From Methylobacterium sp. PvR107 (GTDB lineage Bacteria > Pseudomonadota > Alphaproteobacteria > Rhizobiales > Beijerinckiaceae): 64,000 nt of DNA. Under the pieces are notes generated by a model. It worked only from the letters and a program-made list of their open reading frames with translations, did not search any database and had not been told where the DNA came from. Numbering within the stretch: position 1 is the first letter of the stretch; each line of letters opens with the position of its first letter. The position numbers and the translations under genes were made by a program. Positions 8,243 to 17,910 of the stretch are shown here, in pieces. Location of the stretch: contig NZ_JAFIBW010000001.1 in assembly GCF_017833295.1 (NCBI RefSeq), forward strand, positions 2,170,001-2,234,000, read 5' to 3'.

Positions 8243-9394
8243 GTGCGCCTGACCCAGATCACCCACCACGACCTCGACGGCTACGGCGCCTCCACGGTGG
8301 CCGCCGCCTGCGCGACGGTCGAGCGCGTCATCCACGTGCCGCGCTACAGCGATGTCGGCCCCGTCTTCGAGGACGAGATCAAGCGCCTCGGCCGCGCGGC
8401 CGAGAGCGAAATCCTCCTGATGACCGACCTCGGCCTGGAGGAGCAGACCATCGCCGGGCTGAAAAAATTCGCCGCGATGAACCGCCGCCGCGATGAAGGC
8501 CTGACCCACCGCCTCGTCGTCCTCGACCACCATGCCTCGTCTCTCGACCAGCTGCGCCGCCTCGGGCTGGAGCCGGCCGCCGATCCGGAGCGGCCCGGCC
8601 TGAATCGGATCGACCTCGGCGATCCCGGGATCGCGGTTCTGATCGAGGAGGATCTCTGCGCCACCCGGATGACCTTCGATCACCGCGTCCTGTTCGCCAG
8701 CCACGAGCCCGAGACCGACCTGTCGAGCCTGCTCGCCGCGGTCGACGCCCTCGACCTCTGGCGGAAGGAGAGCCCCGCCTTCCGGGGCGGCCTGGCGCTG
8801 GACGAACTGTTCTGGGATGTGGTGTCGAGCTTCGTGCCGGTGGGGCATCCCTGGCACGACCGGTTCGTGTCCAGCATCCTGCTCGGCGCCGCTGCTTCCC
8901 TGCGGGACGGCGCGAGCCCGGCAGAGCTGGAGCGGCGCGCGGTCGCCATCCGCGCCGACGTGGTCGACACCCTGCTGCGCGACGCGCCGGACGACGATCC
9001 GGCGCTCACCACGCGGATGCGGCTGGCCCGGGCGCTCGCCCGCTCGGACGCGCTGTTCCGCCCGCTCAAGGACGGCACGCTGCTGTCCTTCGCCCTCGAC
9101 TCAGGCACGTTCCAGAGGGTCTCCGACCTGATCATGGATGCGGGCCGGGCGAAGCGCGTCGTCAACGTCCAGCGGATGGGCAACCTGTCGTTCCGCTCCA
9201 ACGACGAGACGGCGCTCGACGGCGCCCGCCTGTTCCGCGGCGGCGGCCACCGGGATGCCGCGGGCGGCCGGCTCCAGAGCGGCTCGGCCTTCTCGATGGC
9301 GGACGCGATCGCGCAGGTGGAGCCGGTGCTGAACCCCGAAAAGCCCGCGGGCTCGGACAGCCCGTTCGCGGCGCTGAAGAACTGGAAGGGGTGA
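8243..9394 (+). CDS. DHH/DHHA1 family phosphoesterase
   Basis: A 383-residue phosphoesterase with metal-binding motifs in order: HHDLDG (8-13), TDLG (61-64), DHH (95-97) and the DHHA1 substrate loop GGGHRDAAGG near residue 335. Members of this family degrade short oligoribonucleotides, pAp or cyclic dinucleotide products with Mn2+. The start is a GTG at 8243 just before the first beta strand. The middle region (about 130-290) is longer than in NrnA-type nanoRNases, so the exact substrate is not assigned. It converges on the lpt operon across a short repeat-bearing spacer. Confidence 0.83.
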   Translation: MRLTQITHHDLDGYGASTVAAACATVERVIHVPRYSDVGPVFEDEIKRLGRAAESEILLMTDLGLEEQTIAGLKKFAAMNRRRDEGLTHRLVVLDHHASSLDQLRRLGLEPAADPERPGLNRIDLGDPGIAVLIEEDLCATRMTFDHRVLFASHEPETDLSSLLAAVDALDLWRKESPAFRGGLALDELFWDVVSSFVPVGHPWHDRFVSSILLGAAASLRDGASPAELERRAVAIRADVVDTLLRDAPDDDPALTTRMRLARALARSDALFRPLKDGTLLSFALDSGTFQRVSDLIMDAGRAKRVVNVQRMGNLSFRSNDETALDGARLFRGGGHRDAAGGRLQSGSAFSMADAIAQVEPVLNPEKPAGSDSPFAALKNWKG

Positions 9395-9418
9395 GGCGGT
9401 CGGGACGCGCCCCTTCTC

Positions 9419-9498
9419 GCGCGCGCAGCGCGGCGGCTCAGGGCAGTACGCCGACGATCGGCGCGGGGGCACTGGATCGCGTCGCTACGCGCGGACGG
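9419..9498. repeat. dispersed repeat B, decayed copy
   Basis: This spacer between two convergent genes resembles the palindromic element at 39921-39993. Its right end (9472-9498) keeps CTGGAT, TCGCTACGC and GACGG in the same order. Its left end (9419-9446) keeps GCGCAGCG and CAGGGCAG. Several differences suggest an old copy. Confidence 0.45.
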
Positions 9499-9506
9499 TG
9501 AACGGC

Positions 9507-10358
9507 CTAGAGCCGGAAATCCTCGCCCAGATACAGCCGCCGCGCCTCGGGGTTCGCCACGATCTCCTCGGGCGTACCCTCGGTGAGGATGCGGCCGGAA
9601 TGGGCGATGTAGGCGCGGTCGATCAGGCCCAGCGTCTCGCGGACGTTGTGGTCGGTGATCAGCACGCCGATGCCGCGCTGCTTCAGGTGCTTCACCAGAT
9701 CCTGGATGTCGCCCACTGCGATCGGGTCGATGCCCGCGAAAGGCTCGTCGAGCAGCATGAAGGTCGGCGAGGAGGCGAGCGCCCGCGCAATCTCGCAGCG
9801 CCGCCGCTCGCCGCCCGAGAGGGCGATCGAGGGTGCCTTGCGCAGCCGCGCGATGTCGAACTCCTCCAGCAGGGAATCGAGCTTGTGGGCGCGGGCCTTG
9901 CGGTCCGGCTCGACCACCTCCAGCACCGCGCGGATGTTGTCCTCGACGCTCAGCCCCCGGAAGATCGAGGCCTCCTGCGGCAGGTAGCCGATCCCGAGAC
10001 GCGCCCGCTGGTACATGGGCAGGTGCGTGATCGGCAGGCCGTCCAGGGTGATGTGGCCGCGGTCGGCCGCCACCAGCCCGGTGATCATGTAGAAGATCGT
10101 GGTCTTGCCGGCGCCGTTCGGCCCCAGCAGCCCCACCGCCTCGCCGGTGCGGACCGTCAGTCCCGCCTCGTGCACGACCGTACGGGCCCCATAGCTCTTG
10201 CGCAGGCCGCGCACGCTGAGGATGCCGAGGCCGCCCTCCTCCGCCGCCGACCAGCCGTCGGACTCGGCGACATCCGGCTGCCGTGCGCGTCGGCCGAACA
10301 GGCGGCCGAGCCAGCCCGTGCGGCCCGGCGCTTCCTGCGGGCCAGCCTGGAATGCCAC
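9507..10358 (-). CDS. lptB: LPS export ABC transporter ATPase
   Basis: A 283-residue ATPase that powers LptB2FG to pull LPS from the inner membrane. It has Walker A GPNGAGKTT, the Q-loop region LPQEASIF, signature LSGGERRR, Walker B FMLLDEP and the H-loop ITDHN. The ABC core begins at about residue 45; the leading residues (GRLFGRRARQP...) are basic and not part of the domain. I placed the start at a GTG 8 bp after the lptA stop because the reading frame further upstream only overlaps lptA. The start is less certain than the gene. It is the last gene of lptC-lptA-lptB. Confidence 0.93.
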   Translation of the reverse strand: MAFQAGPQEAPGRTGWLGRLFGRRARQPDVAESDGWSAAEEGGLGILSVRGLRKSYGARTVVHEAGLTVRTGEAVGLLGPNGAGKTTIFYMITGLVAADRGHITLDGLPITHLPMYQRARLGIGYLPQEASIFRGLSVEDNIRAVLEVVEPDRKARAHKLDSLLEEFDIARLRKAPSIALSGGERRRCEIARALASSPTFMLLDEPFAGIDPIAVGDIQDLVKHLKQRGIGVLITDHNVRETLGLIDRAYIAHSGRILTEGTPEEIVANPEARRLYLGEDFRL

Positions 10359-10366
10359 GGCGCCGC

Positions 10367-11041
10367 TCAATCGACCTGCGCCTTCGGCCTGGGCGGCGGC
10401 TGCGTGCAGCCCTTCGCCTTCCCGTCCTTGGTGTCCGCCTTCTCGCCCGGGACGAACAGGGCCGAGACCCGGCCGCCGGCCACCGGGTCCATATTCGCCC
10501 GGCCGGTGTTCATGTCGTAGACCAGCCGCTGCCCGCGGGTGACGTTCTGGCACTGGCTCAGGACCACGTTGCCGGTGAGCACGATCCGCTTGGCATCCTG
10601 GTCGAATACCGCGTGGTCGCCGGTGGCGACCTGATCCTTCTGCACCACCGTGACGGGGCCGGCGCAATCGACCTTCTGGATGCCGTTTTCGGCGGGGTTG
10701 CGGGGCGCGGCCTCGGCGCCCTCGTCCTTCGCATCAGGCCTGGCCTCGGCCTTGCCGCCCTTGGCGGGTGCGTCCTTGCCGCGCTTGTAGGTGACCGTCA
10801 TGGTCGAGCAGCGGATGGTGCTGTCGCCCTGCACGGCCACGACGTTGCCGGCGAAAACCGCCTTGTTCTCGCGGTCGAACACGTCGAGCCGGTCGGCGTC
10901 GATCTTGATCGGGTCCTTGCCGCTGCCGCCGATATTGCCGAAGGGCGAATCCTTGCGCGCTGCCGGCTTCTCGGCCAGCGCCGGGCCGGCAAGGAGCAGC
11001 CCGGCCGCCAGGGCGGCGCAGAGGAGGCGGGCGGCTCTCAT
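10367..11041 (-). CDS. lptA: LPS transport periplasmic protein
   Basis: A 224-residue periplasmic bridge protein with an OstA/LptA domain. Residues 1-23 are a signal peptide ending ALA. The domain starts DPIKIDADRLDVFDRENKAVF and continues with GNVVAVQGDSTIRC, typical beta-jellyroll repeats. A Lys/Ala/Glu-rich insert (about 90-120) and a basic tail (GEKADTKDGKAKGC) are extra to the minimal family. The start overlaps the lptC stop by ATGA, which implies translational coupling. Confidence 0.92.
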   Translation of the reverse strand: MRAARLLCAALAAGLLLAGPALAEKPAARKDSPFGNIGGSGKDPIKIDADRLDVFDRENKAVFAGNVVAVQGDSTIRCSTMTVTYKRGKDAPAKGGKAEARPDAKDEGAEAAPRNPAENGIQKVDCAGPVTVVQKDQVATGDHAVFDQDAKRIVLTGNVVLSQCQNVTRGQRLVYDMNTGRANMDPVAGGRVSALFVPGEKADTKDGKAKGCTQPPPRPKAQVD

Positions 11042-11757
11042 CGGCCGGCACCCGCGGCGTCGGCATCCGAGGTCAGGATGCGGACCGGCGGTTTCTCGGC
11101 CGGATCCTCGTTGACGATGACCACGTGGACGTTGCCCACGAAGGAGATCCGCTTGCCGCTCTCCACGACGTCGAGGGTGTCGGCGTTCACCGTGGCCCGC
11201 GGGCTCAACACGGTGACGGGCTCCTGCGAGCTGATCGCGCCGGTCTTGAACGTCACCGCGGCCGAGCGCAGGCGCGCCTCCTCGCCCTTGTCGGTCCAGA
11301 TCCGGATGTCGTCCTTCAGGTCGAGGGCTTCCCGGGCGGTATCGAACAGGCCCGAGGCTGCCGAGAGCCGGGCGACGCCGCCCTGGTCGTCGGTGGCGAT
11401 GTGGCCGCGCATCTGCTGCAGCTCGATCTGGCTGGGCTTGCGCACGTCCTGCAGGGCGGCGTCCGCCGTCACCTCGTAGCCGCGCGTGCCCTGGCGGAAT
11501 CCCGAGAGCCGCGGGTTCTCCATGCGGACCTTCGAGCCCGCCAGCGTCACCGGGCCGACCGATACGCCCGGGAGCTTGGCCGCGAAGGGATTGAACAGGT
11601 AGGCGAGCAGCAGCGCAATCGAGCCGCCGGCCGCCACGGGTATCAGGCGGCGCATCGTGCGCACGCGGTCGCTATGGCGGTAAGCCCGGGCGTGGGCCCG
11701 GGTCCGCGCCGCCGCGACCGCCTGTCCGTTGCCGGCTTCAGCCTCGACCGGGTTCAT
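11038..11757 (-). CDS. lptC: LPS export protein, inner-membrane anchored
   Basis: A 239-residue bitopic protein. After a 35-residue charged cytoplasmic head it has one transmembrane segment (LIPVAAGGSIALLLAYLF), then an LptC periplasmic domain with MENPRLSGFRQGTRGYEVTA and IWTDKGEEARL-type strands. LptC hands LPS from LptB2FG to LptA. The ATG at 11757 was chosen as the first ATG compatible with a short head; a longer reading adds Arg/Ala-rich sequence without support. The usual alphaproteobacterial neighbour upstream, a ribonuclease D gene, is not present here. Confidence 0.88.
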   Translation of the reverse strand: MNPVEAEAGNGQAVAAARTRAHARAYRHSDRVRTMRRLIPVAAGGSIALLLAYLFNPFAAKLPGVSVGPVTLAGSKVRMENPRLSGFRQGTRGYEVTADAALQDVRKPSQIELQQMRGHIATDDQGGVARLSAASGLFDTAREALDLKDDIRIWTDKGEEARLRSAAVTFKTGAISSQEPVTVLSPRATVNADTLDVVESGKRISFVGNVHVVIVNEDPAEKPPVRILTSDADAAGAGR

Positions 11758-11988
11758 GCAGCGTCCGTGAGGCGCGCGTAAAGCGCGCGCGAGAGGGATC
11801 GGCTCAGACGCCTGCGGCCCCCACCGCGCCCGCGCCATCGGTCGGGCGATGCGCCCGTCCGGTGGCGAAGTTATGGCTTGACCATTTCCGAATGATCAAC
11901 CGAACCCGCAAATGTCGGGCTCGAATGTGTGTGGAGACACACGCCGCGCGCAGGATCTCGGCGGCGCACGGCGCGCATCTCCGTAGTT

Positions 11989-13821
11989 TTACACGCCGCG
12001 CGCCGCGGCCAGGGCCGCCGCCACCGTCCGCGCGAAGGCGGCCGGGTCGCGGGGGCTGTCGCCGTCCTGGATCCGCGCGAGGTCGAGAAGCGTGCCGGCG
12101 GCCTGCGGCACCTCGGATTCGGGCGCAGCGGCGAGCGCGCGAATCAGCGGGTGCCGCGGATTGATCTCCAGCACCGGCTGGCCTCCGCCCGCCCGTCCGG
12201 CGCGGCGCATGAGGCGCTGCATCTGGAGGTCGGGCCCCCCGGTGCCGGCCGAGAGCACCACGGCCGAATCGACCAGCCTTTCCGTGGTGCGCACGTCCGA
12301 GACCTCGGCGCCCAGCGCCGACTTCACGGCGGCCACGAAGGCGTCGATCCCCTCCGGCGCCTCGGGCAGATCACCGTCGAGGGCGAATTTCGACAGGTCG
12401 AGGCCGCCCTTGGTGATCGAGCGCAGCGGCTTCTCCTCGAAGGTGCCGAGCTGATCCGGCCAGAACGCATCGACGTGGTCGGAGAGGAGCAGCACCTCGA
12501 GGCCGCGGGCCTTGAAGCCCTCGAGCTGGGGCGAGGATTTCAGCGCCTTGGCATCGTCGGCGACGAGGTAGTAGATCGCCTCCTGCCCGTCCTTCATGCG
12601 GGTCACGTAGTCGGGCAGCGACGTCCAGCCCTCGACCGCCGAGGACCGGAAGCGCAGGAGCGGCGCGATTTCGCCCCGGCGCTCGAAATCCTCGTAGATG
12701 CCCTCCTTGAGGACGGGGCCGAAATTCTCCCAGAACGCCGTGTAGCTCTCCGCGTCCTTGGCGCGCGTCGTCAGCTCGGACACGACCCGGCCGGTCACGG
12801 CCCGACGGATCCGCGCCAGGGCTGGCGTCGACTGGAGCATCTCGCGGGAGACGTTGAGCGGCAGGTCCTCGGTGTCGACGACGCCCTGTACGAAACGCAG
12901 CCACGGCGGCAGCAGCTCGGCCTCGTCGGTGATGAACATCCGCCGGACATGCAGCCGGACCTTGCTCTGCCGCTCGTTCTCGAGAGCCTGGAAGGGCTTC
13001 GAGCCGGGGATGAAGAGCAAGGCGGAGAATTCGAGCTGGCCTTCGGCGCGCCAGTGCAGCGTCGCCCAGGGCTTGTCGAAGTTCATGCCAATGGCATGGT
13101 AGAATTCCTCGTACTGCTCCTCGGTGACCTCGGACTTGGCCTTGCGCCAAAGCGCGGTGGCCTGGTTGGCCGATTCGTCCTTGCCGTCGCGCACGACGGC
13201 GATCGGCACGGTGATGAAGTCGGCCCATTTCCGCACGAGGTGGTCGAGGCGGTAGGGCTCGAGGTATTCGTCGGCATCCTCCTTAAGGTACAGCACGATG
13301 TCGGTGCCGGGCTCGGCCCGCGTGGCCGGCTCCAGCGTGTAGCTGCCCTGCCCCTCGGAGGCCCAGGTCCAGGCCTCGTCGCTGCCGGCGCGGCGCGACG
13401 TGACGGTCACCCGGTCGGCGACCATGAAGGCCGAGTAGAAGCCGACGCCGAACTGGCCGATCAGGCTGGGCCGGTCTTCGGCCTTGGCGGATTCCAGCGT
13501 CTGCGAGAAAGCCCGCGTGCCTGAGCGGGCGATGGTACCGAGGTTGGTGCCGAGATCCTCCTTGGTCATGCCGATGCCGGCATCCGAGACGGTCAGGGTG
13601 CGCGCTTCCTTGTCGGGCGCGATGCGGACCTTGGCGTCCGGCGGGAGTGCGCTCGCCGCCGACGTCAGGGCCTCGAACCGGCGCCGGTCCATGGCATCGG
13701 CGGCGTTGGCGACGAGTTCGCGCAGAAAGATTTCGCGGTCGGAGTAGAGCGCGTGCACGACGAGGTCGAGGAGCCGGCCAACCTCCGCTCCGAACTCGTG
13801 CCGCTCGATCGTCTCGCTCAC
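11989..13821 (-). CDS. htpG: Hsp90-family chaperone
   Basis: A 610-residue ATP-dependent cytoplasmic chaperone. The N-terminal GHKL ATPase shows [15 protein letters not shown] (N-box), [11 protein letters not shown] (G1) and [12 protein letters not shown] (G2/lid). The middle and C-terminal dimerisation domains follow, with the conserved LNVSREMLQ segment. Length is standard for HtpG. The gene is monocistronic by spacing, with a promoter candidate and a dyad 37-65 bp upstream. Confidence 0.97.
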   Translation of the reverse strand: MSETIERHEFGAEVGRLLDLVVHALYSDREIFLRELVANAADAMDRRRFEALTSAASALPPDAKVRIAPDKEARTLTVSDAGIGMTKEDLGTNLGTIARSGTRAFSQTLESAKAEDRPSLIGQFGVGFYSAFMVADRVTVTSRRAGSDEAWTWASEGQGSYTLEPATRAEPGTDIVLYLKEDADEYLEPYRLDHLVRKWADFITVPIAVVRDGKDESANQATALWRKAKSEVTEEQYEEFYHAIGMNFDKPWATLHWRAEGQLEFSALLFIPGSKPFQALENERQSKVRLHVRRMFITDEAELLPPWLRFVQGVVDTEDLPLNVSREMLQSTPALARIRRAVTGRVVSELTTRAKDAESYTAFWENFGPVLKEGIYEDFERRGEIAPLLRFRSSAVEGWTSLPDYVTRMKDGQEAIYYLVADDAKALKSSPQLEGFKARGLEVLLLSDHVDAFWPDQLGTFEEKPLRSITKGGLDLSKFALDGDLPEAPEGIDAFVAAVKSALGAEVSDVRTTERLVDSAVVLSAGTGGPDLQMQRLMRRAGRAGGGQPVLEINPRHPLIRALAAAPESEVPQAAGTLLDLARIQDGDSPRDPAAFARTVAAALAAARGV

Positions 13822-13857
13822 GGGTGATGCCTCCGCTGTGGGGAAAAACGCGGTGGC

Positions 13858-13886
13858 GATATGCTTGCGAACGCGTCCGTTTGCAA
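13858..13886 (-). promoter_or_regulatory. htpG promoter candidate with internal dyad
   Basis: Read on the minus strand, TTGCAA (13881-13886) and CATATC (13858-13863) are 17 bases apart and start about 40 bp before the htpG ATG, a plausible heat-shock-like or vegetative promoter. A near-perfect dyad overlaps it: TTGCGAACG (13865-13873) and CGTTTGCAA (13878-13886), 8 of 9 pairs matching. Confidence 0.4.
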
Positions 13887-13972
13887 CGCGCCGGGCAGGG
13901 TCGCGCGGCTTCGATCGAAGAGCGCGTCGCCATGTCTTCGACGCGGCTCCGACTCCGCGCGCATCGAATGGG

Positions 13973-15961
13973 TCAGATCTCGATCTCGGTCCCCACCTCC
14001 ACGATCTGCCGGGTCGGCAGGCCGAAATGGGCGCCGGTCCGCTCGGCGTTGCGCTTCATGAATGCGAACAGGCCCTCCCGCCAGGGCGCCATACCGGGAT
14101 GGGTCGGCGACGGGATCACCACCTCGTGGCCGACGAAGTAGGTCATGTCCTCCAGGTATTCCGGCGGCAGCAGGCCGCTCGTTACGGCGCATTGCAGCCC
14201 CTCGGGGATCGAGGCGGTCTGCATGAAGCCGTAGCGCAGGACCACGCGCTCCATGCCGGGCGTGTATTTGGAAATGGCCTTGCGGATGCCCTGGGCCACG
14301 AGCGTCACCTCCGCCCGTTCCGTCGCCGGAATGACCGGCTCCTCCTCGTAGAGGACGGTGATCAGCAGGAGCCGCTCGTGCAGGCAGCGGCTGCGCTCGA
14401 GCAGACGGCCGAGCGCCATCGGAATGCCCTCTGTGGCGGCCGTCAGGAAGGCCGCGGTGCCGGGCAGCGTCACCGGCGGGTGCGAGGCGAGGCGGGCGAG
14501 GAAGGTCGCCTCGGACATGCGCATGGTCTGGCGGACCGATTCGAGGACGTGGTTGCCCTTCATCCAGGTCAGCATCAAGAAGGCGACCACGGCGGCCAGC
14601 AGAAGCGGAAACCAGCCGCCTTCCAGAAGCTTCACGCTGTTAGCGGCGAAGAAGACGCCGTCGATGGCGAGGAAGAAGCCGTTCACGGCCACGACCAGGA
14701 TCGGGTTGTAGCCCCACCGGAGGGCGATCAGGGCCGCCAGCAGCGTGGTGATGCCCATGAGCGCCGAGACCGCGATCCCATAGGCGCCGGCCAGCGCGTC
14801 GGACGAGCCGAACACCACGACGGCGGTGAGCGTCGCGGCGGCGAGCATCCAGTTCACCCCGGGGACGTAGATCTGCCCGCGCTCGTCCCGGTCGGTGTGG
14901 ACGACCCGCATCGCCGGGAGGAAGCCGAGCTGGATCGATTGCTGGGTCAGCGAATAGACGCCCGAGATCACCGCCTGCGAGGCGATGACCGTCGCCATCG
15001 TGGCCAGCGCGACCAGGGGATAATGCGCCCAGTCCGGAGCCAGCAGGTAGAACGGATTCTCGATGGCTTCGTGATTCGCGAGGATGAGAGCACCCTGGCC
15101 GCAGTAATGGATCAGAAGTGCGGGCAGGACGAGGACGAACCATGCTGCACGGATGGCCGGGGCGCCGAAATGGCCGAGGTCGGCGTACATTGCCTCGCCG
15201 CCGGTCACCGCCAGGAAGGCGGCGCCGAGCATCAGGAAGCTGATGTGCCAGCCCGCATGGATCAGGAAATCGATCGCCCGCCAGGGATTGGCCGCCGCCA
15301 GGATCTCCGGCGCCCGCAGGATGCTCGGGACCGCGAGCAGGACCAGCACGACGAACCAGACCAGCATCACCGGTCCGAACACCCGGCCGATGGCGGCCAC
15401 GCCCTTGTGCTGGACCAGGAACAGCCCGACCAGGATCACCAGCGTGATCGGCACCACGAACGGACCGAGTGACGGCGCATCGACCTTCAGGCCCTCGACC
15501 GCCGACAGCACCGAGATCGCCGGCGTGATCGCCCCGTCGCCGTAGAGCAAAGCCGCGCCCACGAGCCCGATCACCAGAAGCAGCGCCTTCCACGTCCCCG
15601 GCCGCGCCTGCCGCGCCCCCAGCAGCGCCAGCATGGCGACGATGCCGCCCTCGCCGCGATTGTCGGCGCGCAGGATCAGCACCGCGTATTTCAGCGACAC
15701 GATCAGGATCAGCGACCACAGGATCAGCGACACCGCACCCGTGGCCGCCGCCGGCACCGAGGCCCCGCCGGCGGTCGCGGCCTTCACCGCCTCCTTGAAC
15801 GCGTAGAGCGGGCTCGTGCCAATGTCGCCGTAGACGACCCCCAGCGCGCCGAGCATCAGCGCCGGCCCCGGACCGTGCCGGACGGCGCCGGGCTTGCGCA
15901 CGACCGGTGCGTTGGGGAGCCCGACTGTCGGTGCTGCCGCGGGATTGAGGGCTTGGCTCAC
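13973..15961 (-). CDS. kup: KUP-family potassium uptake protein
   Basis: A 662-residue inner-membrane K+/H+ symporter. The family signature [18 protein letters not shown] stands at about residues 40-57, followed by about twelve hydrophobic segments and a 190-residue cytoplasmic C-terminal domain ([17 protein letters not shown] region to the end). Length is normal for bacterial Kup (about 620-660). The ATG at 15961 begins a 30-residue polar head. No partner gene is adjacent. Confidence 0.95.
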   Translation of the reverse strand: MSQALNPAAAPTVGLPNAPVVRKPGAVRHGPGPALMLGALGVVYGDIGTSPLYAFKEAVKAATAGGASVPAAATGAVSLILWSLILIVSLKYAVLILRADNRGEGGIVAMLALLGARQARPGTWKALLLVIGLVGAALLYGDGAITPAISVLSAVEGLKVDAPSLGPFVVPITLVILVGLFLVQHKGVAAIGRVFGPVMLVWFVVLVLLAVPSILRAPEILAAANPWRAIDFLIHAGWHISFLMLGAAFLAVTGGEAMYADLGHFGAPAIRAAWFVLVLPALLIHYCGQGALILANHEAIENPFYLLAPDWAHYPLVALATMATVIASQAVISGVYSLTQQSIQLGFLPAMRVVHTDRDERGQIYVPGVNWMLAAATLTAVVVFGSSDALAGAYGIAVSALMGITTLLAALIALRWGYNPILVVAVNGFFLAIDGVFFAANSVKLLEGGWFPLLLAAVVAFLMLTWMKGNHVLESVRQTMRMSEATFLARLASHPPVTLPGTAAFLTAATEGIPMALGRLLERSRCLHERLLLITVLYEEEPVIPATERAEVTLVAQGIRKAISKYTPGMERVVLRYGFMQTASIPEGLQCAVTSGLLPPEYLEDMTYFVGHEVVIPSPTHPGMAPWREGLFAFMKRNAERTGAHFGLPTRQIVEVGTEIEI

Positions 15962-16189
15962 GGGCAGGTCCGGTCGATGGCGTCGCTATCGAGGCGACCT
16001 TAGCAAGCCGAGGGCACGGCGAAAGACTGTCGGATAGCCCCAAGGGACTACGACGAAGACTTGTCACTGACCGCGATGACGATCGCGTGAGATCGGCGCG
16101 TCAGAACGGGGCGCCCAGTCACCGTCAGGATCCCGCTCCGACGGCCGTCGACGCGACCGCTCGCACGTTCCGGACCCACCCGCACCGCG

Positions 16190-16888
16190 TCAGGGTGACG
16201 GCGGTTTGCTGAGGACGACGACGGACTGACCGAGCATGGTGCCCGACGGCCAAGGGGCGGCGGGCCCGTCGATGAAGTGCGCGATTTCGAACCCGAGATG
16301 ACCGGCCCAGATCTGCCAGACGCTCCGCTCGATGAATGTATTGAGGTGAGGTACCGAGCTGGTCCGTTGCTCGCCCACGGTGGTCGTGAAGATGCCCCAA
16401 TGCGAGGGGGTGCTGAATTCGAGAAAGGACGCGACGACACGTCCGCCCGGGCGCAGCGCGCGATACATTTCCTCGAGATAGATGTAGCACTCCGTGTGCA
16501 ACAGGTGCGTGAAGATGCTGAAAGCCGCAAACAGATCGACGCTGTCGTCCGAAACCGGCAAGGCGAGCCGATCGTTCTTCATGAAACGATAGCTTGGCGG
16601 ACATTTCGTCTTCGCGTAATTCAGCAACGCCTGAACGACGTCGAGACCGAGATATTCGACCTGCACTTCTCTCGCGAGATTGACCGCCAGGCGGCCGGAA
16701 CCGCACCCGAAATCGACGACCGTATCCCCGTCCTTCAGCCCGAAATGCTTCAGGATCTCGCACTCGATCGCGCCGATGCGATCATAGTCACCACCGACGG
16801 CGCGGCTCATGGCCTCGTCGAGCGGCAAATCGCGCATGAGCTGGTGGACAAACTTCTCGTAGTCTTCGACGAAGTGAAACTTCGCCAT
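16190..16888 (-). CDS. SAM-dependent methyltransferase
   Basis: A 232-residue class I methyltransferase. SAM-binding motif I is VVDFGCGSGRLAVNLA (about 55-70), followed by YLGLDVVQALL (motif post-I) and a motif around ALRPGGRVVASF. The region between, SIFTHLLHTECYIYLEEM, is typical of the Methyltransf_11/25 group. Its reading frame is open far upstream through nadC, but the ATG at 16888 matches the domain start. Codon use looks less GC-biased than neighbouring genes, which may indicate transfer. The substrate is unknown. Confidence 0.78.
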   Translation of the reverse strand: MAKFHFVEDYEKFVHQLMRDLPLDEAMSRAVGGDYDRIGAIECEILKHFGLKDGDTVVDFGCGSGRLAVNLAREVQVEYLGLDVVQALLNYAKTKCPPSYRFMKNDRLALPVSDDSVDLFAAFSIFTHLLHTECYIYLEEMYRALRPGGRVVASFLEFSTPSHWGIFTTTVGEQRTSSVPHLNTFIERSVWQIWAGHLGFEIAHFIDGPAAPWPSGTMLGQSVVVLSKPPSP

Positions 16889-17037
16889 CCGGGCAACCTC
16901 GATCGATAGGTTCTTGACGAGACTTGTGTCAGCTTTCCCGCGGCCGCGATAGCAGCAACACCGAGGCGCGCAGTGAGATGCCGGGGGAGCCGCATCGCGG
17001 CGTCCGGCGCGTGTCCGCGGGTCAGGTCGGCGCCGCC

Positions 17038-17910
17038 TCAGGCGGCGTCGAGGCCCAGATCGATGATCGCGGCCGAGTGGGTGATCCAGCCGCAGGAGAT
17101 CAGATCGACGCCCGACGCCGCGACCGCGCCCACCGTCTCGCGGGTGATCCGGCCCGAGGCCTCGGAGAGCGCGCGTCCGTCGATCATCGCCACCGCGCGG
17201 GTGAGCTGGTCGGGACTCATGTTGTCGAGGAGCACGGCGTCGAGCCCGACCGAGAGCGCCTCCTCCAGCTGCTCCAGGCTGTCGACCTCGCACTCGATCT
17301 TCACGAGGTGACCGGCCCGGGACCGGGCGCGCTCGATCGCCGGCACGATGCCGCCGGCCACCGCCACGTGGTTGTCCTTGATCAGCACCGCGTCGTCGAG
17401 GCCGAACCGGTGGTTCGAGCCGCCACCGGCCCGGACCGCGTGCTTCTCCAGGGCGCGCAGGCCCGGCGTGGTCTTGCGGGTGCAGACGATCGAGGCCTTG
17501 CCGTGCGGGCGGGCCGCCGCGACGAGCCCCTGGGTGGCGGTGGCGACGCCCGACATGCGGCAGAGCAGGTTGAGGGCCACGCGCTCGGCGGTGAGGATCG
17601 CCCGGGCGGGCCCTTCGAGGCGCAGGACCACGTCGCCCGGCGCGACGCGTGCGCCGTCGCCGCGCTCGACCGTCACGGTCACGGCTGGATCGACCAGCGC
17701 GAACGCTATGGCGGCAGCATCGGTGCCGGAGATTACGCCGTCCTGGCGGGAGGCGATCACGCCGCGCATCCGCTCCCCCGGGGGCACGATGGCGTCGGTG
17801 GTGATGTCGCCGGCCCGGCCGAGATCCTCCAGCAGGGCGGCGCGCACCACCGGCTCGACCAGGAGCCGCGGCAGGGGCAGGATCTCTTCGGGAAGGACCG
17901 ATCGGGTCAT
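17038..17910 (-). CDS. nadC: quinolinate phosphoribosyltransferase
   Basis: A 290-residue decarboxylating enzyme that joins quinolinate with PRPP to give nicotinate mononucleotide. Family markers seen are EDLGRAGDITTDAI near residue 28, LNLLCRMSGVATAT, CTRKTTPGLRALEKHAVRAGG with the substrate-binding Arg/Lys/His residues, and LLDNMSPDQL near the end. It overlaps nadB by ATGA and is the last gene of nadABC. A short GC-rich inverted repeat spans the stop codon but lacks a T run. Confidence 0.97.
   Translation of the reverse strand: MTRSVLPEEILPLPRLLVEPVVRAALLEDLGRAGDITTDAIVPPGERMRGVIASRQDGVISGTDAAAIAFALVDPAVTVTVERGDGARVAPGDVVLRLEGPARAILTAERVALNLLCRMSGVATATQGLVAAARPHGKASIVCTRKTTPGLRALEKHAVRAGGGSNHRFGLDDAVLIKDNHVAVAGGIVPAIERARSRAGHLVKIECEVDSLEQLEEALSVGLDAVLLDNMSPDQLTRAVAMIDGRALSEASGRITRETVGAVAASGVDLISCGWITHSAAIIDLGLDAA

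Noticed and set aside
11930..11950. Short hairpin GTGTGT-GGAG-ACACAC as htpG terminator
   Set aside because: Only 6 bp, no T run after it on the minus strand.
13838..15472. 544-codon open frame opposite kup
   Set aside because: Antisense to a complete Kup; low-complexity Arg/Gln/His/Asp composition and no ribosome site.
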